Source: Candidatus Saccharimonadota bacterium
GTDB lineage: Bacteria > Patescibacteriota > Saccharimonadia > Saccharimonadales > Saccharimonadaceae
Reading direction: 5' to 3'
Length of the DNA stretch: 64,000 nucleotides
NCBI GenBank assembly: GCA_027492255.1
Contig: JAPUFB010000003.1
Location: 139,889 to 203,888, forward strand
Part shown: positions 17,206 through 26,979 of the stretch, piece by piece
Position numbering within the stretch: the stretch's first letter is position 1
How the letters are laid out: each line of letters begins with the position of its first letter
Position numbers and translations under genes: made by a program
The notes under the pieces: generated by a model
Seen by the model: only the letters and a program-made list of their open reading frames with translations
Told to the model about the DNA's origin: nothing
Database searches by the model: none

Positions 17206-18664
17206 CAGTTAACACGTGCTGTACGGCAGTGCCATTAGCTGTCTGTACGACTAAATCATATAACCCAACCGAAGCTCCACTTAAGTTAAAACTTCTTGTG
17301 ATTGACGTTGCTGAATCTGTACCAATTTGTGTTCCTGTGATCGATACCCCACCAAGCTTTAATGTTGCAGTTGCACCTGACAGATTACTACCAGTTATAA
17401 CTACCTCACTATTACTTGCATCGGCATCTGAAACAGAGAATGAGGAAGGATCCGCAAGTTTTATTCGTGGCGCATTCGCATTTGTAGTGCTCACTATTTC
17501 TATGGATTGCATTAATGAACCACTGCCTTCCGGCACTATAAACGGCTGATACGAATTCGAACCATTACTTACCGTTACTGTAGCTGGATATTTTCCTGAA
17601 CTACATAATGCTCCTGCACTACACACCGTATACATTCCCGGTACAAGGTTGCCGAGTAATATATTCCCTGACGCATCTGTGGTCGATGCTTGAGAATAGC
17701 TGTAGGTAGTATCAGCTGGGTTAGTGTATAGTTTAATTCCACCCACGACAGTGACGGAGAATCCACTCAGTGGATTTCCTGCACCATCAACCACATGAAT
17801 CGATAAGCTTGATGATGACACCTGACCTATTGTTAGTGTACTATTACTAACCTGCTGGACGATACCGTTAACATTTGGGTAGGTAGGAGTTAATGGGCCG
17901 AATGCATTCGAAGATGCGGCGATAGTTGTCAGCGTACTATAGCCTAGTTTTGATGCTGTTATAACATAATCAGGATTATTATCAGGAATAACATCGAGAA
18001 AAAGCGCATTACCTTCGGCATCAGTTGTCATGCTTTGGTCAACATTAGGCGATGTTGTCATGTTCTTAACAGTGACTGTTGCATCGCTAACCTTGTTACC
18101 CTGTGTATCAATAACTGTAACTGAAATCGCGGTCGAATTGCCGGCGGTTTCAGCTACTCTAGAGGTAAATTGTGTACTTAAGCTTGCGTACTCCTGGCCT
18201 GACGCTTTATCCTTTACGGTAACGTCTCCTAATTTATAATCTCTTGGGTTATTGTCAGCTGGAAGACCGGTTTTTGCGGGTCCATTACGGCAAAGATATG
18301 CCTGTGGTGCACTGTAGACGAGACATCCGTCGTAGGCATCATCAACATATTTTATAGCGGTTGTGACAATAAAATCTCGTCCACCTCTTTTGATCGTAGT
18401 ATTAGGAGGTATAAGAGTACCACTTGAGATAATACTCCCTCCCTGAATTGCGAGCCTATCATACGGTAATGATCTCAAGTACTCAATTTGCTCAGTCGCA
18501 ATACCTAAAGCAACACTCCTAAGTTGGGCTTGGCTTGATGCAGAGATATAGGCGATAAGTATTTGGTATGCAGCAAGAGATATGATTGCAAATACTACAA
18601 TCGTTACCATGAGCTCGGCAATAGTGAATCCTCGAGCATCGTTTTCAAACTTTTTGCCCATCAT
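17171..18664 (-). CDS. Minor pilin fused to Ig-like adhesin modules (PilV-like)
   Basis: A 497-residue protein with a prepilin start (DARG cut before FTIAELMVTIVVFAI) joined to a long extracellular part. That part has two carboxypeptidase-regulatory/Cna-B-like repeats (about 205-250, with DAEGNALFLDVIPD; about 290-370, with GNILLGNLVPGMYTV) and a C-terminal IPT/TIG-like segment (about 405-490). This looks like a pilin-tipped adhesin. Four Cys cluster in short pairs. It is the first gene of the inverted cassette; the promoter likely lies in 18665-18749, shared with divergent pilM. Confidence 0.78.
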   Translation of the reverse strand: MMGKKFENDARGFTIAELMVTIVVFAIISLAAYQILIAYISASSQAQLRSVALGIATEQIEYLRSLPYDRLAIQGGSIISSGTLIPPNTTIKRGGRDFIVTTAIKYVDDAYDGCLVYSAPQAYLCRNGPAKTGLPADNNPRDYKLGDVTVKDKASGQEYASLSTQFTSRVAETAGNSTAISVTVIDTQGNKVSDATVTVKNMTTSPNVDQSMTTDAEGNALFLDVIPDNNPDYVITASKLGYSTLTTIAASSNAFGPLTPTYPNVNGIVQQVSNSTLTIGQVSSSSLSIHVVDGAGNPLSGFSVTVVGGIKLYTNPADTTYSYSQASTTDASGNILLGNLVPGMYTVCSAGALCSSGKYPATVTVSNGSNSYQPFIVPEGSGSLMQSIEIVSTTNANAPRIKLADPSSFSVSDADASNSEVVITGSNLSGATATLKLGGVSITGTQIGTDSATSITRSFNLSGASVGLYDLVVQTANGTAVQHVLTGGKNGGVNATP

Positions 18665-18749
18665 ATATCAGAGATAATGATACCACGAAACATAGGAAAG
18701 AATAAGCGTGATCGTGCTATAATACCATTAACGCAAGCAGTGGGCACAC

Positions 18750-19805
18750 ATGAACAAGTATTTCCATAAAGACCAACCAATCCTCGGCCTCGACATATCA
18801 CCTACAAGTATTAAGATTATGTCTGTTGATACTCGGAAGTGGACTGTGTTAGGGTACGGCTCCATCGATGTTGACCCCTCAAAGATGCAACAAAGTTTTG
18901 ATTCTGATGGTGCCTATATCGCTGAACAGATAGGTATATTATTGGACAAAAAGACCGTTGGAAAATTCCATAGCAACGATGTCATCATGGGGCTACCAAC
19001 CTCAAGAACCTACTTGCGTAGTGTTACGGTACCGCGCAAGATTAGGGGTTCAACACTACTTGACGCTATTCGCCTCGAGGCCGAACAGTATGTGCCGATT
19101 GCACTTAATCAATTGTATCTTGATTATGAAATTACAAATGAGGACGATAAAAATACGACTGCGTTAATGTGTGCTGTTGCGCAAAAAATCGTCGACAACT
19201 GTGTGTTAGCTGCTCAGAAAGCCGGCCTTACCGTTATGGCGATTGAGCCAAGTATTCTTGCAGTCGCACGTCTATTGAAGGCTACTGAAGAAGGAGAATT
19301 GCCTACTGTCGTCGTTGATATGGGACCCGCTGCAACCGACATAGCGATTCTCGATAAGACGATCAAGGTGACTGGTGGTCTTACTACTGGAGGTAATACC
19401 TTTACATTAGCTATTGCCGACAAACTTAAGGTATCGCTTGAAAAGGCACATCAACTTAAGGTACTAAACGGCCTTTCTACAAGCCCTAAGCAAAAACAAA
19501 TTGCTGAAGCGCTTGATGCAGACCTCAAAAAAATAGTGCAAGAGGTTAAAAAAGTAATACGCTACTATACCGAGCGTATTGACGGTGCAAAGAAGATTGA
19601 ACAGGTTATTATCGTTGGAGGCGGATCGAATATACCAGGAATTGGTGATTACTTTACTGAAAATCTCGTCATCGCTTCCCGTGTCGCTAGTCCTTGGCAA
19701 GAACTTGACTTTGCAAAACTTCCCCAACCAGCCCGACAATTTAAGGCTCGCTACCTCACTGTCGCCGGGCTTGCAAGCGTAAAACCGGAGGACATCTGGA
19801 AATGA
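18750..19805 (+). CDS. pilM: Type IV pilus actin-like ATPase PilM
   Basis: A 351-residue actin-fold protein: LGLDISPTSIKIM (phosphate 1), VVVDMGPAATDIAIL (phosphate 2), IIVGGGSNIPG (adenosine motif). It links the cytoplasm to PilN/PilO at the pilus base. TATAAT at 18718-18723 drives a leader of about 25 nt. The stop overlaps the pilN start (ATGA). Confidence 0.93.
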   Translation: MNKYFHKDQPILGLDISPTSIKIMSVDTRKWTVLGYGSIDVDPSKMQQSFDSDGAYIAEQIGILLDKKTVGKFHSNDVIMGLPTSRTYLRSVTVPRKIRGSTLLDAIRLEAEQYVPIALNQLYLDYEITNEDDKNTTALMCAVAQKIVDNCVLAAQKAGLTVMAIEPSILAVARLLKATEEGELPTVVVDMGPAATDIAILDKTIKVTGGLTTGGNTFTLAIADKLKVSLEKAHQLKVLNGLSTSPKQKQIAEALDADLKKIVQEVKKVIRYYTERIDGAKKIEQVIIVGGGSNIPGIGDYFTENLVIASRVASPWQELDFAKLPQPARQFKARYLTVAGLASVKPEDIWK

Positions 19806-20392
19806 TCAATCTCCTTAGTCCAGATTCACAGCGTTCCCTGCAAGCCGCACGACTCAATGTCATACTAAGACGTTATATTGTAGCGGTACTATTTGCCGCG
19901 CTCGCAATTATCTCGACCTATGGTGTTGGATTTTGGTTGTCCTTCAGCGAAAGAAATACCGCCAAGGTCAACTTTGACGCAGCAGAAGCAAAACTAGCCC
20001 AGTCACAATCCACAATCGATACCGCCGCTACATATGCTGCAAACCTAAAAATTGCAAAACAGATCCTTGGAAGCGAAATAACCTACAGTGATTTTCTTGT
20101 CAAAACCGCGCAACTTCTTCCAGCCGGAACGATTATCTCTAATATTACTCTCACAAGCAGTAAAACCGTCACAAAAGATACGCGAATCGAAGTAAGAGGA
20201 AAAAGTTATGGGGATATATTGAATCTCAAGGAAAAATTAGGAAGCTCTGATCTATTTAGTGAGGTGCAGCTCGTTAATTCAACACGTCCTCAAGATTTCT
20301 CTAAGCTCTCCGGTATTCAAGCTACCTACCCATTTCAGGCAATCTTATCAGTAGTTATTAACCCTACTAAAATAGCGGGGGCGACGCGATGA
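19802..20392 (+). CDS. pilN: Type IV pilus assembly protein PilN-like
   Basis: A 196-residue one-helix membrane protein. The start MINLL(S)PDSQR is the PilN signature that binds PilM; a helix at about 29-50 is followed by a coiled coil and a ferredoxin-like periplasm-side domain (NITLTSS..., FSEVQLVNS). It lies between pilM and pilO with 4-bp overlaps on both sides, so the order M-N-O is conserved. Confidence 0.85.
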   Translation: MINLLSPDSQRSLQAARLNVILRRYIVAVLFAALAIISTYGVGFWLSFSERNTAKVNFDAAEAKLAQSQSTIDTAATYAANLKIAKQILGSEITYSDFLVKTAQLLPAGTIISNITLTSSKTVTKDTRIEVRGKSYGDILNLKEKLGSSDLFSEVQLVNSTRPQDFSKLSGIQATYPFQAILSVVINPTKIAGATR

Positions 20393-20955
20393 TTAAACTA
20401 CAGCGAAACGCGGTGACTGTAAGCTGGGTGCTTATAGCCCTGCTCTTTATAGCGTTCACTGGGATCGTAGCAGGTGGATTATTCTTACAAAGCATCCTTA
20501 CGTTACAGGTCGAAGAGACAAACGGAATGAAACTGAAGGCTATGCAGAGTACGCGTGATGCCGAAAAAGCCAATGAACTTAAAGCATATCTCGAATCACA
20601 CACTGATGATGTACAACGAGCAGCTGCGATCGTCGGCGAAACAAAGACGTACCAATATCAAAATCAGATAATTGAAGATATTAACCGCTACGCCAACTCG
20701 GCTGGGGTAACTGTTCTTGGTTTTGATTTTCCAACTAGCACCACCGCTCCAAAAAATACCGCTGGACTTAAATCTATTGCTGCGGTTATTACTTTACAGA
20801 ACCCTGTTTCTTATACTAACTATCTCAAATTTCTTAAATTAATCGAACAGAATCTCACAAAGATGCAGATTACTGACATATCTGTTGCACCAGACCCTAA
20901 AGCCTCAGGCGAGATTAGTACACCAACAATAGGATTACAGGTATACGTAAAATGA
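20389..20955 (+). CDS. pilO: Type IV pilus assembly protein PilO-like
   Basis: A 188-residue protein with a single N-terminal membrane helix (about 10-34), a coiled-coil stretch and a C-terminal alpha/beta domain (TNYLKFLKLIEQNLTKMQI), the plan of PilO. It would pair with PilN in the inner alignment complex. It overlaps pilN and the following gene by 4 bases each. Confidence 0.8.
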   Translation: MIKLQRNAVTVSWVLIALLFIAFTGIVAGGLFLQSILTLQVEETNGMKLKAMQSTRDAEKANELKAYLESHTDDVQRAAAIVGETKTYQYQNQIIEDINRYANSAGVTVLGFDFPTSTTAPKNTAGLKSIAAVITLQNPVSYTNYLKFLKLIEQNLTKMQITDISVAPDPKASGEISTPTIGLQVYVK

Positions 20956-21278
20956 TAGACGATCAGTCAAATACACCTTCTATTAAGTCTGGACTTACTC
21001 TTGATTCATTAAATGCAACCCTAAAATCGACCAGCAAGTCATTGCAACTTCACCTTGGATTCATCATCACAGTGATATTACTTTTAGTACTTGTCTACAA
21101 TGTGTATGCCGTTAATAGCGCTCTCTTAAACCAGTCGTCAAATATTTCTACAGCAGATAGTACTGTTGTACAGAATTTTGACAAAGCGACTGTTATAAAA
21201 ATTCAAACTTTGCGTAATACGACGTCTCCGAATGATATCTCCCTACCAAGCGGACGCATTAACCCATTCTCGGAATAG
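20952..21278 (+). CDS. PilP-like small membrane protein of the pilus cluster
   Basis: A 108-residue protein with one membrane helix (about 36-55) and a short low-complexity tail that ends SGRINPFSE. PilP proteins carry an R(D/N)PF motif; the position after pilO and this ending suggest a reduced PilP equivalent, without the secretin-binding domain. That fits a cell without an outer membrane. The call rests on position and one motif only. Confidence 0.6.
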   Translation: MIDDQSNTPSIKSGLTLDSLNATLKSTSKSLQLHLGFIITVILLLVLVYNVYAVNSALLNQSSNISTADSTVVQNFDKATVIKIQTLRNTTSPNDISLPSGRINPFSE

Positions 21279-21293
21279 CGCTATACTGTAGAT

Positions 21294-21860
21294 ATGCTAC
21301 TCCCGAGTGAACACCTCATTGGCACCCCAGTCATGAGCCTCCAGACAGGACTTGAACTCGCACGCACGAGCGGTGTCATTATTGATCCACGACAGCTGGT
21401 TGTTGTCGCATTTACGCTTAGAGGTCCCCGGCTCGATAATCCAAATGCAGTGCTTCACCCTGATGATATTCGAGAAATCGGCACTCTTGGTTTTATCGTC
21501 AACGACAGTGATGCGCTTATGGATACCAATGATCTCGTGCGGCTGAAAGAAATTATAGAATTTCACTTTGGACTAGTCGGACTAAAAGTCGTGGACGAAA
21601 ATCATCGTAAACTTGGCAAGGTATCGAGTTATACTATTGATCCTGAGACATTTAGCATTCAACAGCTATACACTAAACAAACTGGTCTCCGTAGCCTTAA
21701 TACTGTCGGTGCAATCGTTCATCGCTCACAGATCATTTCGATTACAAACGAACAGATCGTTGTTTCCAGCCCAACTATTCGTGAAGGAGTAGCCGAAAAG
21801 GCTGAGGAAGTAGCAAGTGCATTCGTTAATCCATTTAGGGGCACTCAAGAAGGTGTGTAG
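21294..21860 (+). CDS. PRC-barrel domain protein
   Basis: A 188-residue protein with two consecutive PRC-barrel-like units (about 5-85 and 90-165): HLIGTPVMSLQTGLELA... and GLKVVDENHRKLGKVSSYTID. PRC barrels mediate protein or RNA contacts (RimM, photosynthetic H subunit). The C-terminal helix is Ala/Glu-rich. The -10 box TATACT (21282-21287) is 6 nt before the ATG, so this gene has its own leaderless transcript and is separate from the pil operon. Confidence 0.78.
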   Translation: MLLPSEHLIGTPVMSLQTGLELARTSGVIIDPRQLVVVAFTLRGPRLDNPNAVLHPDDIREIGTLGFIVNDSDALMDTNDLVRLKEIIEFHFGLVGLKVVDENHRKLGKVSSYTIDPETFSIQQLYTKQTGLRSLNTVGAIVHRSQIISITNEQIVVSSPTIREGVAEKAEEVASAFVNPFRGTQEGV

Positions 21861-21874
21861 TGTTTAGAGATTTC

Positions 21875-22540
21875 TTAGCTCATTTGATCAAGATTTGAAG
21901 ATTTCAAAATATCTCGAACATCATCATATGGAAAGCCTTGTCTTAGTAGATAGGCGATGAGTTTCTTTTCGTCGTCGTATTTATTCTTCTTTTTTTCATA
22001 CATTTTCAATAATTCACTTTTTTGATCACGTGTGCTATTTTGTAGATTTTTCTGTATTAACTCCTGAAATACCCCTTTGGTACGAAGTTCATTTTCAAGC
22101 TTTCGAAAACTTGTCCCTTTGCGCAAATTTCGATTCTCTACCCAATATCGAGCAAACTTCTCGTCATCAATATACCCCTTCTGGATCAACCGCTCGAAGA
22201 CCCTATCGGCGACTGCTTGGCTGACGCCTTTTTTCTCACGCAGCTCTCCTGTCGTTCGACTGCGTACTTTTGTGTCGCGTGTTTTTCGCCATAAGTAATC
22301 CCTTACTTCCTTAGCGCTATGTGGTCGAATCATCGTGTACTCAAGTGCTCTCGCATACAACTTTCCGAAAGTACTCTCCTCTTCCAGCTCTACGAGCTCT
22401 TTCTCTGTATAGTCTTTGCCGACACGAATGCCAAGATCAGAAACCTGATAGACATCTAAGCTAAACCGGTACACGCCGTCCACCATAACGTTCACGCGGT
22501 TCGGCAACTTCTGCTGAGCAGTGAGTGCCGTAATTTTCAT
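21875..22540 (-). CDS. recX: Regulatory protein RecX
   Basis: A 221-residue protein with three helical RecX repeats (ALEYTMIRPHSAKEVRDYLW; RLIQKGYIDDEKFARYWVENR; LLRQGFPYDDVRDIL). RecX binds RecA filaments and limits their activity. An N-terminal beta-rich extension (KITALTAQQKLPNRVNVMVDG) is typical of the Gram-positive form. It follows recA after 8 bp, in the same operon. Confidence 0.9.
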   Translation of the reverse strand: MKITALTAQQKLPNRVNVMVDGVYRFSLDVYQVSDLGIRVGKDYTEKELVELEEESTFGKLYARALEYTMIRPHSAKEVRDYLWRKTRDTKVRSRTTGELREKKGVSQAVADRVFERLIQKGYIDDEKFARYWVENRNLRKGTSFRKLENELRTKGVFQELIQKNLQNSTRDQKSELLKMYEKKKNKYDDEKKLIAYLLRQGFPYDDVRDILKSSNLDQMS

Positions 22541-22548
22541 AAGTAGAG

Positions 22549-23589
22549 TTAGTCCTCTTTGGTTTCTTCGACTTTTTTACGAACCGCAGCCTCAATCTCG
22601 TCAAGAACTTTTGGATTATCTTTGAGGTACACCTTAGTGGCTTCACGGCCTTGGCCAATTTTGCCGTCTTTGTAATCAAACCAGGCACCAGCCTTGCCGA
22701 CAACCCCATGAATGACCGCAAGATCGAGTACATCTCCAGTACGCGCGATCCCTTCGTTATACATGATATCGAATTCGGCCGTACGAAATGGTGGTGCAAT
22801 TTTATTTTTAACAACCTTTACTTTCGTTCGATTGCCTGTCACCTCTTCACCAACCTTAATCTGACCAGTACGACGAATATCAAGACGGACTGATGCATAG
22901 AATTTCAGCGCATTACCACCGGTCGTTGTTTCAGGATTACCGAACATAACCCCAATCTTCATGCGGATCTGATTGATAAAGATAACCGTCGCTTTACTCT
23001 TATTGATAATACCTGTCAATTTACGAAGTGCTTGGCTCATAAGGCGAGCTTGTAAGCCCATATGACTATCACCCATATCACCCTCAATTTCAGCTTGTGG
23101 AACAAGTGCAGCAACAGAGTCGACAACGATAATATCTACAGCATTGGATCGGACAAGTGTCTCGGCAATTTCTAGCGCCTGCTCACCGTTGTCTGGCTGA
23201 CTTACGAGAAGATTCGCAGTATCAACGCCAAGCTTTTTTGCGTATGCAGGATCAAGCGCATGCTCGGCATCGATAAATGCAGCAGTGCCACCACGCCTTT
23301 GAACTTCAGCGATCGCATGTAGCGTCAGTGTTGTTTTACCACTTGATTCTGGTCCGTAGATCTCAATAATGCGTCCTTTTGGATAGCCGCCACCAAGTGC
23401 AATATCAAGTGACAGAGCGCCTGAAGGGATTAGCTCTACATCAACCTTATGCGATTCACCTAGCTTCATGATTGAACCGTCACCAAACTGTTTGGTAATC
23501 TGATCCATTGCAAGGCCTAAGGCTTTTTGCTTACCGTCTTCTTTAGTATTTGATTCAGTAGTATCAGTCTTTTTCGTCTTATCAGCCAT
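22549..23589 (-). CDS. recA: Recombinase RecA
   Basis: A 346-residue RecA: Walker [10 protein letters not shown] (about 76-84), Walker [12 protein letters not shown]1/L2 loops ([34 protein letters not shown]), and the C-terminal domain ending in an acidic tail. It carries out strand exchange and DNA-damage signalling. The ATG follows AGAGAGGAAAAC, and TATAAT lies about 30 bp upstream, so this gene has a normal leader. No LexA-box-like palindrome was seen. Confidence 0.97.
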   Translation of the reverse strand: MADKTKKTDTTESNTKEDGKQKALGLAMDQITKQFGDGSIMKLGESHKVDVELIPSGALSLDIALGGGYPKGRIIEIYGPESSGKTTLTLHAIAEVQRRGGTAAFIDAEHALDPAYAKKLGVDTANLLVSQPDNGEQALEIAETLVRSNAVDIIVVDSVAALVPQAEIEGDMGDSHMGLQARLMSQALRKLTGIINKSKATVIFINQIRMKIGVMFGNPETTTGGNALKFYASVRLDIRRTGQIKVGEEVTGNRTKVKVVKNKIAPPFRTAEFDIMYNEGIARTGDVLDLAVIHGVVGKAGAWFDYKDGKIGQGREATKVYLKDNPKVLDEIEAAVRKKVEETKED

Positions 23590-23645
23590 ATGTTTTCCTC
23601 TCTTATTAGCTATCTCTATTATACCCTCTTTGGTACAATGAATAC

Positions 23646-24035
23646 ATGCAAAAACAACATGGCTTTACCGCTCTCGAACTTATTGTCGCAATCATCGTAC
23701 TTATCACAATCGGTACTGTTTTCTGGATGCAGAAGGACGCGCTTAACTCTGAGCATCGTGATACTCAGAGAAAAACCGCTATCAATACTATGGCAGCAAA
23801 CCTCGAGGAGCTTATATATCCCGCGATGAATGGATATCCTCAAACACTCGATTTGAGCCAATTCAAAGCAATGGACCCTGATATGCTCAAGGATCCGAGC
23901 GGTATAAAAATCGGCGAGCAGGACTCAACCTACCGCTATACCCCGACTGACTGTTCTGGAAGTGTTTGTAAACACTTTACACTGCGCGCTGATCTTGAGC
24001 GTGAAGCTGATTACGAAAAGAAAAGTGCTCGTTAA
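23646..24035 (+). CDS. Type IV pilin-like protein
   Basis: A 129-residue prepilin: leader MQKQHG, then [17 protein letters not shown] with Glu5. The globular domain is small and has a Cys pair ([11 protein letters not shown]). It stands outside the main pilus cluster, divergent from recA, and could be a competence pseudopilin or a second subunit. TACAAT (23634-23639) is 6 nt before the ATG, giving a probable leaderless transcript. Confidence 0.8.
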   Translation: MQKQHGFTALELIVAIIVLITIGTVFWMQKDALNSEHRDTQRKTAINTMAANLEELIYPAMNGYPQTLDLSQFKAMDPDMLKDPSGIKIGEQDSTYRYTPTDCSGSVCKHFTLRADLEREADYEKKSAR

Positions 24036-24808
24036 GTTTCGTCCGTATCTATAGGACGATAATTCTTGAATGCTTCAACAGCGTTATTGAGTAATCGTAA
24101 TTGTTCTTGCGGATTAGCAACGAAATTAAACCGATAGGTCGTCTCGTCACCTTCTGTCGAAAGCCTTAGTGCCCCATAGTTAAATATTGTCTGCAAGATG
24201 CCGCGTTGCCTATAGCTTGCATCTTCAATATTGCCAAGACTGATTGTTTGAGATTTCTTCGCAAAAAGACTTGTTTGAATATGCTGCATAACACTTTCGT
24301 TAGTAAGATAAAATCTATTTGCTTCATAGATAGTAGTCGCAATTACTGCGCCAAGAACGACAAGAACAGCAATCATAACAAGCACGATAAAACCGCTTAG
24401 TAGCGAATCTGGCGATAAATTCACACGGAAGACACTACCGGGTCCGAATAAAAACAAAGGAAATGCAAAAACAACAGCTAGGGCAAATACAGCAACTCCC
24501 CAAATAGATAGTAGTCCTATCGGATGACGCTTAACGGCGCTAATAACAAACTCACCTTCACTCAAATTCAATTCAGGATATTGTCGTAGCGAAATATCAT
24601 GTTTTTCTTTCACTTCCGGCGATATATCTTGCTTATGCGGATCAATAGCACGAGTAATATAAACGACCTGAGGATTTTGGTCCGATGAAACAGTACTACT
24701 AGCCGCAGCCTGCGAAACCTGCGGAGCAGCATAGAGCGGTCGTCCATACTCATCATACGCAATAGGTTTATTTGGATTAGGCGAAACCTCTGGATCTTGT
24801 GGACTCAT
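24032..24808 (-). CDS. Membrane protein with bacterial PH (YdbS-like) domain
   Basis: A 258-residue protein when read from the second ATG (24808). It has a Pro/Ser-rich disordered N-terminus (about 1-75), two membrane helices (about 95-120 and 133-160), and a bPH_2-type domain (YEANRFYLTNESVMQH...KSQTISLGNIEDASYRQRG). TATAAT (24815-24820) sits 6 nt upstream of this ATG; the ATG at 24814 would touch the -10 box and is unlikely. Function is unknown. The 3' end overlaps the convergent pilin gene by 4 bases. Confidence 0.72.
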   Translation of the reverse strand: MSPQDPEVSPNPNKPIAYDEYGRPLYAAPQVSQAAASSTVSSDQNPQVVYITRAIDPHKQDISPEVKEKHDISLRQYPELNLSEGEFVISAVKRHPIGLLSIWGVAVFALAVVFAFPLFLFGPGSVFRVNLSPDSLLSGFIVLVMIAVLVVLGAVIATTIYEANRFYLTNESVMQHIQTSLFAKKSQTISLGNIEDASYRQRGILQTIFNYGALRLSTEGDETTYRFNFVANPQEQLRLLNNAVEAFKNYRPIDTDET

Positions 24809-24838
24809 ACCCATATTATACCAGCAATGTTCACCAGA

Positions 24839-25846
24839 TTATGACAGCTTTTTACCAAGATGACGGGCCGCTTTTGCAGTCACACGGCGTCCACGCGGTG
24901 TCCGTTCAATAAAACCAATTTGCAATAAGTATGGTTCGTAAAAATCTTCAATCGTCGTTGCTTCATCCCCTGTTAGCGCGGCAATCGTCGTAAGTCCGAC
25001 CGGTCGATCAGCATACGCTTCAATCATACTATTTAAAAGATTTCTGTCAGCTGGATCAAGTCCGAGTTCGTCAATCTCCATCATCTCGAGCGCTTTCTTA
25101 GTAATACTAGTGTCAATAATTCCATCACCATTAACGTCAGCGTAGTCCCGTACCCGTTTTAGAAGACGGTTTGCAATGCGCGGCGTCAGACGTGCGCGCG
25201 TCGACAATGAGTCAGCCGAATCATCGGTAATTTCTGTATTTAGTATTCCCGCTGCCCGACGAATAATCTTACCTATCTCCTCCGGTGTATAAAATTCCAG
25301 CCGATAGATATGCCCGAAACGATCACGAAGCGGTGCTGCAAGGCTACCTGTTCTTGTCGTGGCGCCGATAACCGTAAACTTCGGCAGATCAAGTCGAACA
25401 CTCCGAGCCGCTGGACCTTTGCCTATGACGATATCCAGCTTGAAATCTTCCATTGCTGCGTAGAGAACTTCCTCGACCGTCCGACTTAACCGGTGAATTT
25501 CATCAATAAACAATATGTCGCCGTCCTGAAGATTTGTAAGAATACTCGCAAGATCACCGGCCCGTTCAATCGCTGGCCCAGCTGTTATACGAAGTCCTGC
25601 ACTCATCTCATTAGCAATCACTGTTGCCATGGTTGTCTTGCCGAGCCCCGGAGGGCCATAGAGCAATACATGATCAATCGGCTCACCTCGTTTTTTCGCC
25701 GCTGCAATCGCAAGCTTCAGATTCTTCTTGAGCCGTTCTTGTCCGACATAATCAGAAAAATTTTGAGGCCGAAGAGTAATTTCGATAATCTTTTCTTCAT
25801 TATCATCCTCACCTATTTTCGTATCAACAATTCGTTCAACGGCCAT
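24839..25846 (-). CDS. ruvB: Holliday junction helicase RuvB
   Basis: A 335-residue AAA+ motor: [18 protein letters not shown], Walker [10 protein letters not shown], Walker [10 protein letters not shown], sensor [16 protein letters not shown], and a winged-helix C-terminus ([15 protein letters not shown]). It drives branch migration with RuvA. The start at 25846 ([12 protein letters not shown]) is preferred; it overlaps the nudix gene by 11 bases. The longer frame to 25882 adds 12 non-conserved residues. Confidence 0.95.
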   Translation of the reverse strand: MAVERIVDTKIGEDDNEEKIIEITLRPQNFSDYVGQERLKKNLKLAIAAAKKRGEPIDHVLLYGPPGLGKTTMATVIANEMSAGLRITAGPAIERAGDLASILTNLQDGDILFIDEIHRLSRTVEEVLYAAMEDFKLDIVIGKGPAARSVRLDLPKFTVIGATTRTGSLAAPLRDRFGHIYRLEFYTPEEIGKIIRRAAGILNTEITDDSADSLSTRARLTPRIANRLLKRVRDYADVNGDGIIDTSITKKALEMMEIDELGLDPADRNLLNSMIEAYADRPVGLTTIAALTGDEATTIEDFYEPYLLQIGFIERTPRGRRVTAKAARHLGKKLS

Positions 25847-26399
25847 TAACAGCTCGCTCTCTCGAGAGTAGAATTGTTTCAATAAAATGTTTTAGTGTTC
25901 CAGTTATCTGAGAATCAGCAAGATAATACATATCTATGAGTTCTTCTTCCGTCATCCATATGGTTTCATCCACTTCGCTTCTATCAGGCTCCACTACTAG
26001 ACTACTGGCATCTCCTTCTGCGAAAAATATTTTGAAGTGGCGATTAAATTTTCGTTGAGCACCTGCTGAAAACGCCTCCCTACTTGTGTGGTAATAACTA
26101 CATTCAGCAAGCAATAGCCCTTTTATGCCCATCTCCTCTATAAGCTCTCTTTCGGCAGCTTGGATATATGTCTCGCCCTCATCAACATGGCCAGTTGATG
26201 TAAGGTTCCACTTACCCCCACTGTAATATGGATTCGGTGCAATTTTTTGTAGCAAATAAAGTTTTCGCCTAGGATCGCAAACCATTACACCTGTTACGCG
26301 ATGCCAGAGACCTTGAAACTGTGCCTCATCCATAGATGCACCACGTAGTGGATTATCCAGCTCATCAGTAATCTGAATTGGAGGATGCATAGTGCTCAT
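25836..26399 (-). CDS. Nudix hydrolase (isopentenyl-diphosphate isomerase-like subgroup)
   Basis: A 187-residue Nudix protein. The Nudix box is visible as [23 protein letters not shown] (near residues 69-91), with the REx2EE core present. The start [23 protein letters not shown] resembles the IPP isomerase-like Nudix group, whose members often hydrolyse other nucleoside diphosphates, so the substrate is open. It sits between ruvA and ruvB and overlaps both by a few bases, which is an unusual placement. Confidence 0.82.
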   Translation of the reverse strand: MSTMHPPIQITDELDNPLRGASMDEAQFQGLWHRVTGVMVCDPRRKLYLLQKIAPNPYYSGGKWNLTSTGHVDEGETYIQAAERELIEEMGIKGLLLAECSYYHTSREAFSAGAQRKFNRHFKIFFAEGDASSLVVEPDRSEVDETIWMTEEELIDMYYLADSQITGTLKHFIETILLSRERAVNGR

Positions 26400-26971
26400 A
26401 CTCTTCCCCCCTTTAAAGCCTGAGTGACTCGCTGGGCGGTCGTTAGTTTCGCATCCACACCCTCAAGCGCCTTAGTTGCATCAGCTAGTGTATACCCGAG
26501 CGCCATCAGTGCTTCAAGTGCCTCGTCGGCTGTATTGAGCTCAGTTTGAATCGGCGTGTCGTACTTTGTTGGGAGGCCAACTTTATCTTGAAGATCAACA
26601 ATCACACGCTCAGCTGTCTTTTTGCCTACACCACTCGCCTGGGTTATGTAGGCACTATCACCATTGGCGATCGCATTGCGTACCTGCTCAGCGGTACCAA
26701 GACTCAAGATCGCGAGTGCGGCTTTTGGACCAACACCTTGAACTGTAATTAGCATCTCAAACAACTTTTTCGCAGCCAGCGTCGAAAAGCCAAATAGCTC
26801 CTGTGACTGTTCGCGAATATGATGATAGGTATAAAATTTCACTTCTGTATCAAGATGAGTCGATTCGAAGTCACTTAATGCAACTGCTATTTCATACCCA
26901 ACGCCAGCAACATCAACGATAATGCTTCCGTTGAACTTTTCTGCAACCTTCCCGACAACATGTGCGATCAT
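26396..26971 (-). CDS. ruvA: Holliday junction-binding protein RuvA
   Basis: A 191-residue protein: OB-fold domain I (MIAHVVGKVAEKFNGSIIV), tandem helix-hairpin-helix motifs in domain II (VQGVGPKAALAIL, ASGVGKKTAERVI), and a C-terminal domain III that touches RuvB (EALEALMALGYTLADATKAL). It recognises four-way junctions. TATAAT (26979-26984) lies 7 nt before the ATG, so the ruvA-nudix-ruvB unit has its own leaderless start. Confidence 0.95.
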   Translation of the reverse strand: MIAHVVGKVAEKFNGSIIVDVAGVGYEIAVALSDFESTHLDTEVKFYTYHHIREQSQELFGFSTLAAKKLFEMLITVQGVGPKAALAILSLGTAEQVRNAIANGDSAYITQASGVGKKTAERVIVDLQDKVGLPTKYDTPIQTELNTADEALEALMALGYTLADATKALEGVDAKLTTAQRVTQALKGGRV

Positions 26972-26979
26972 AGATTTAA

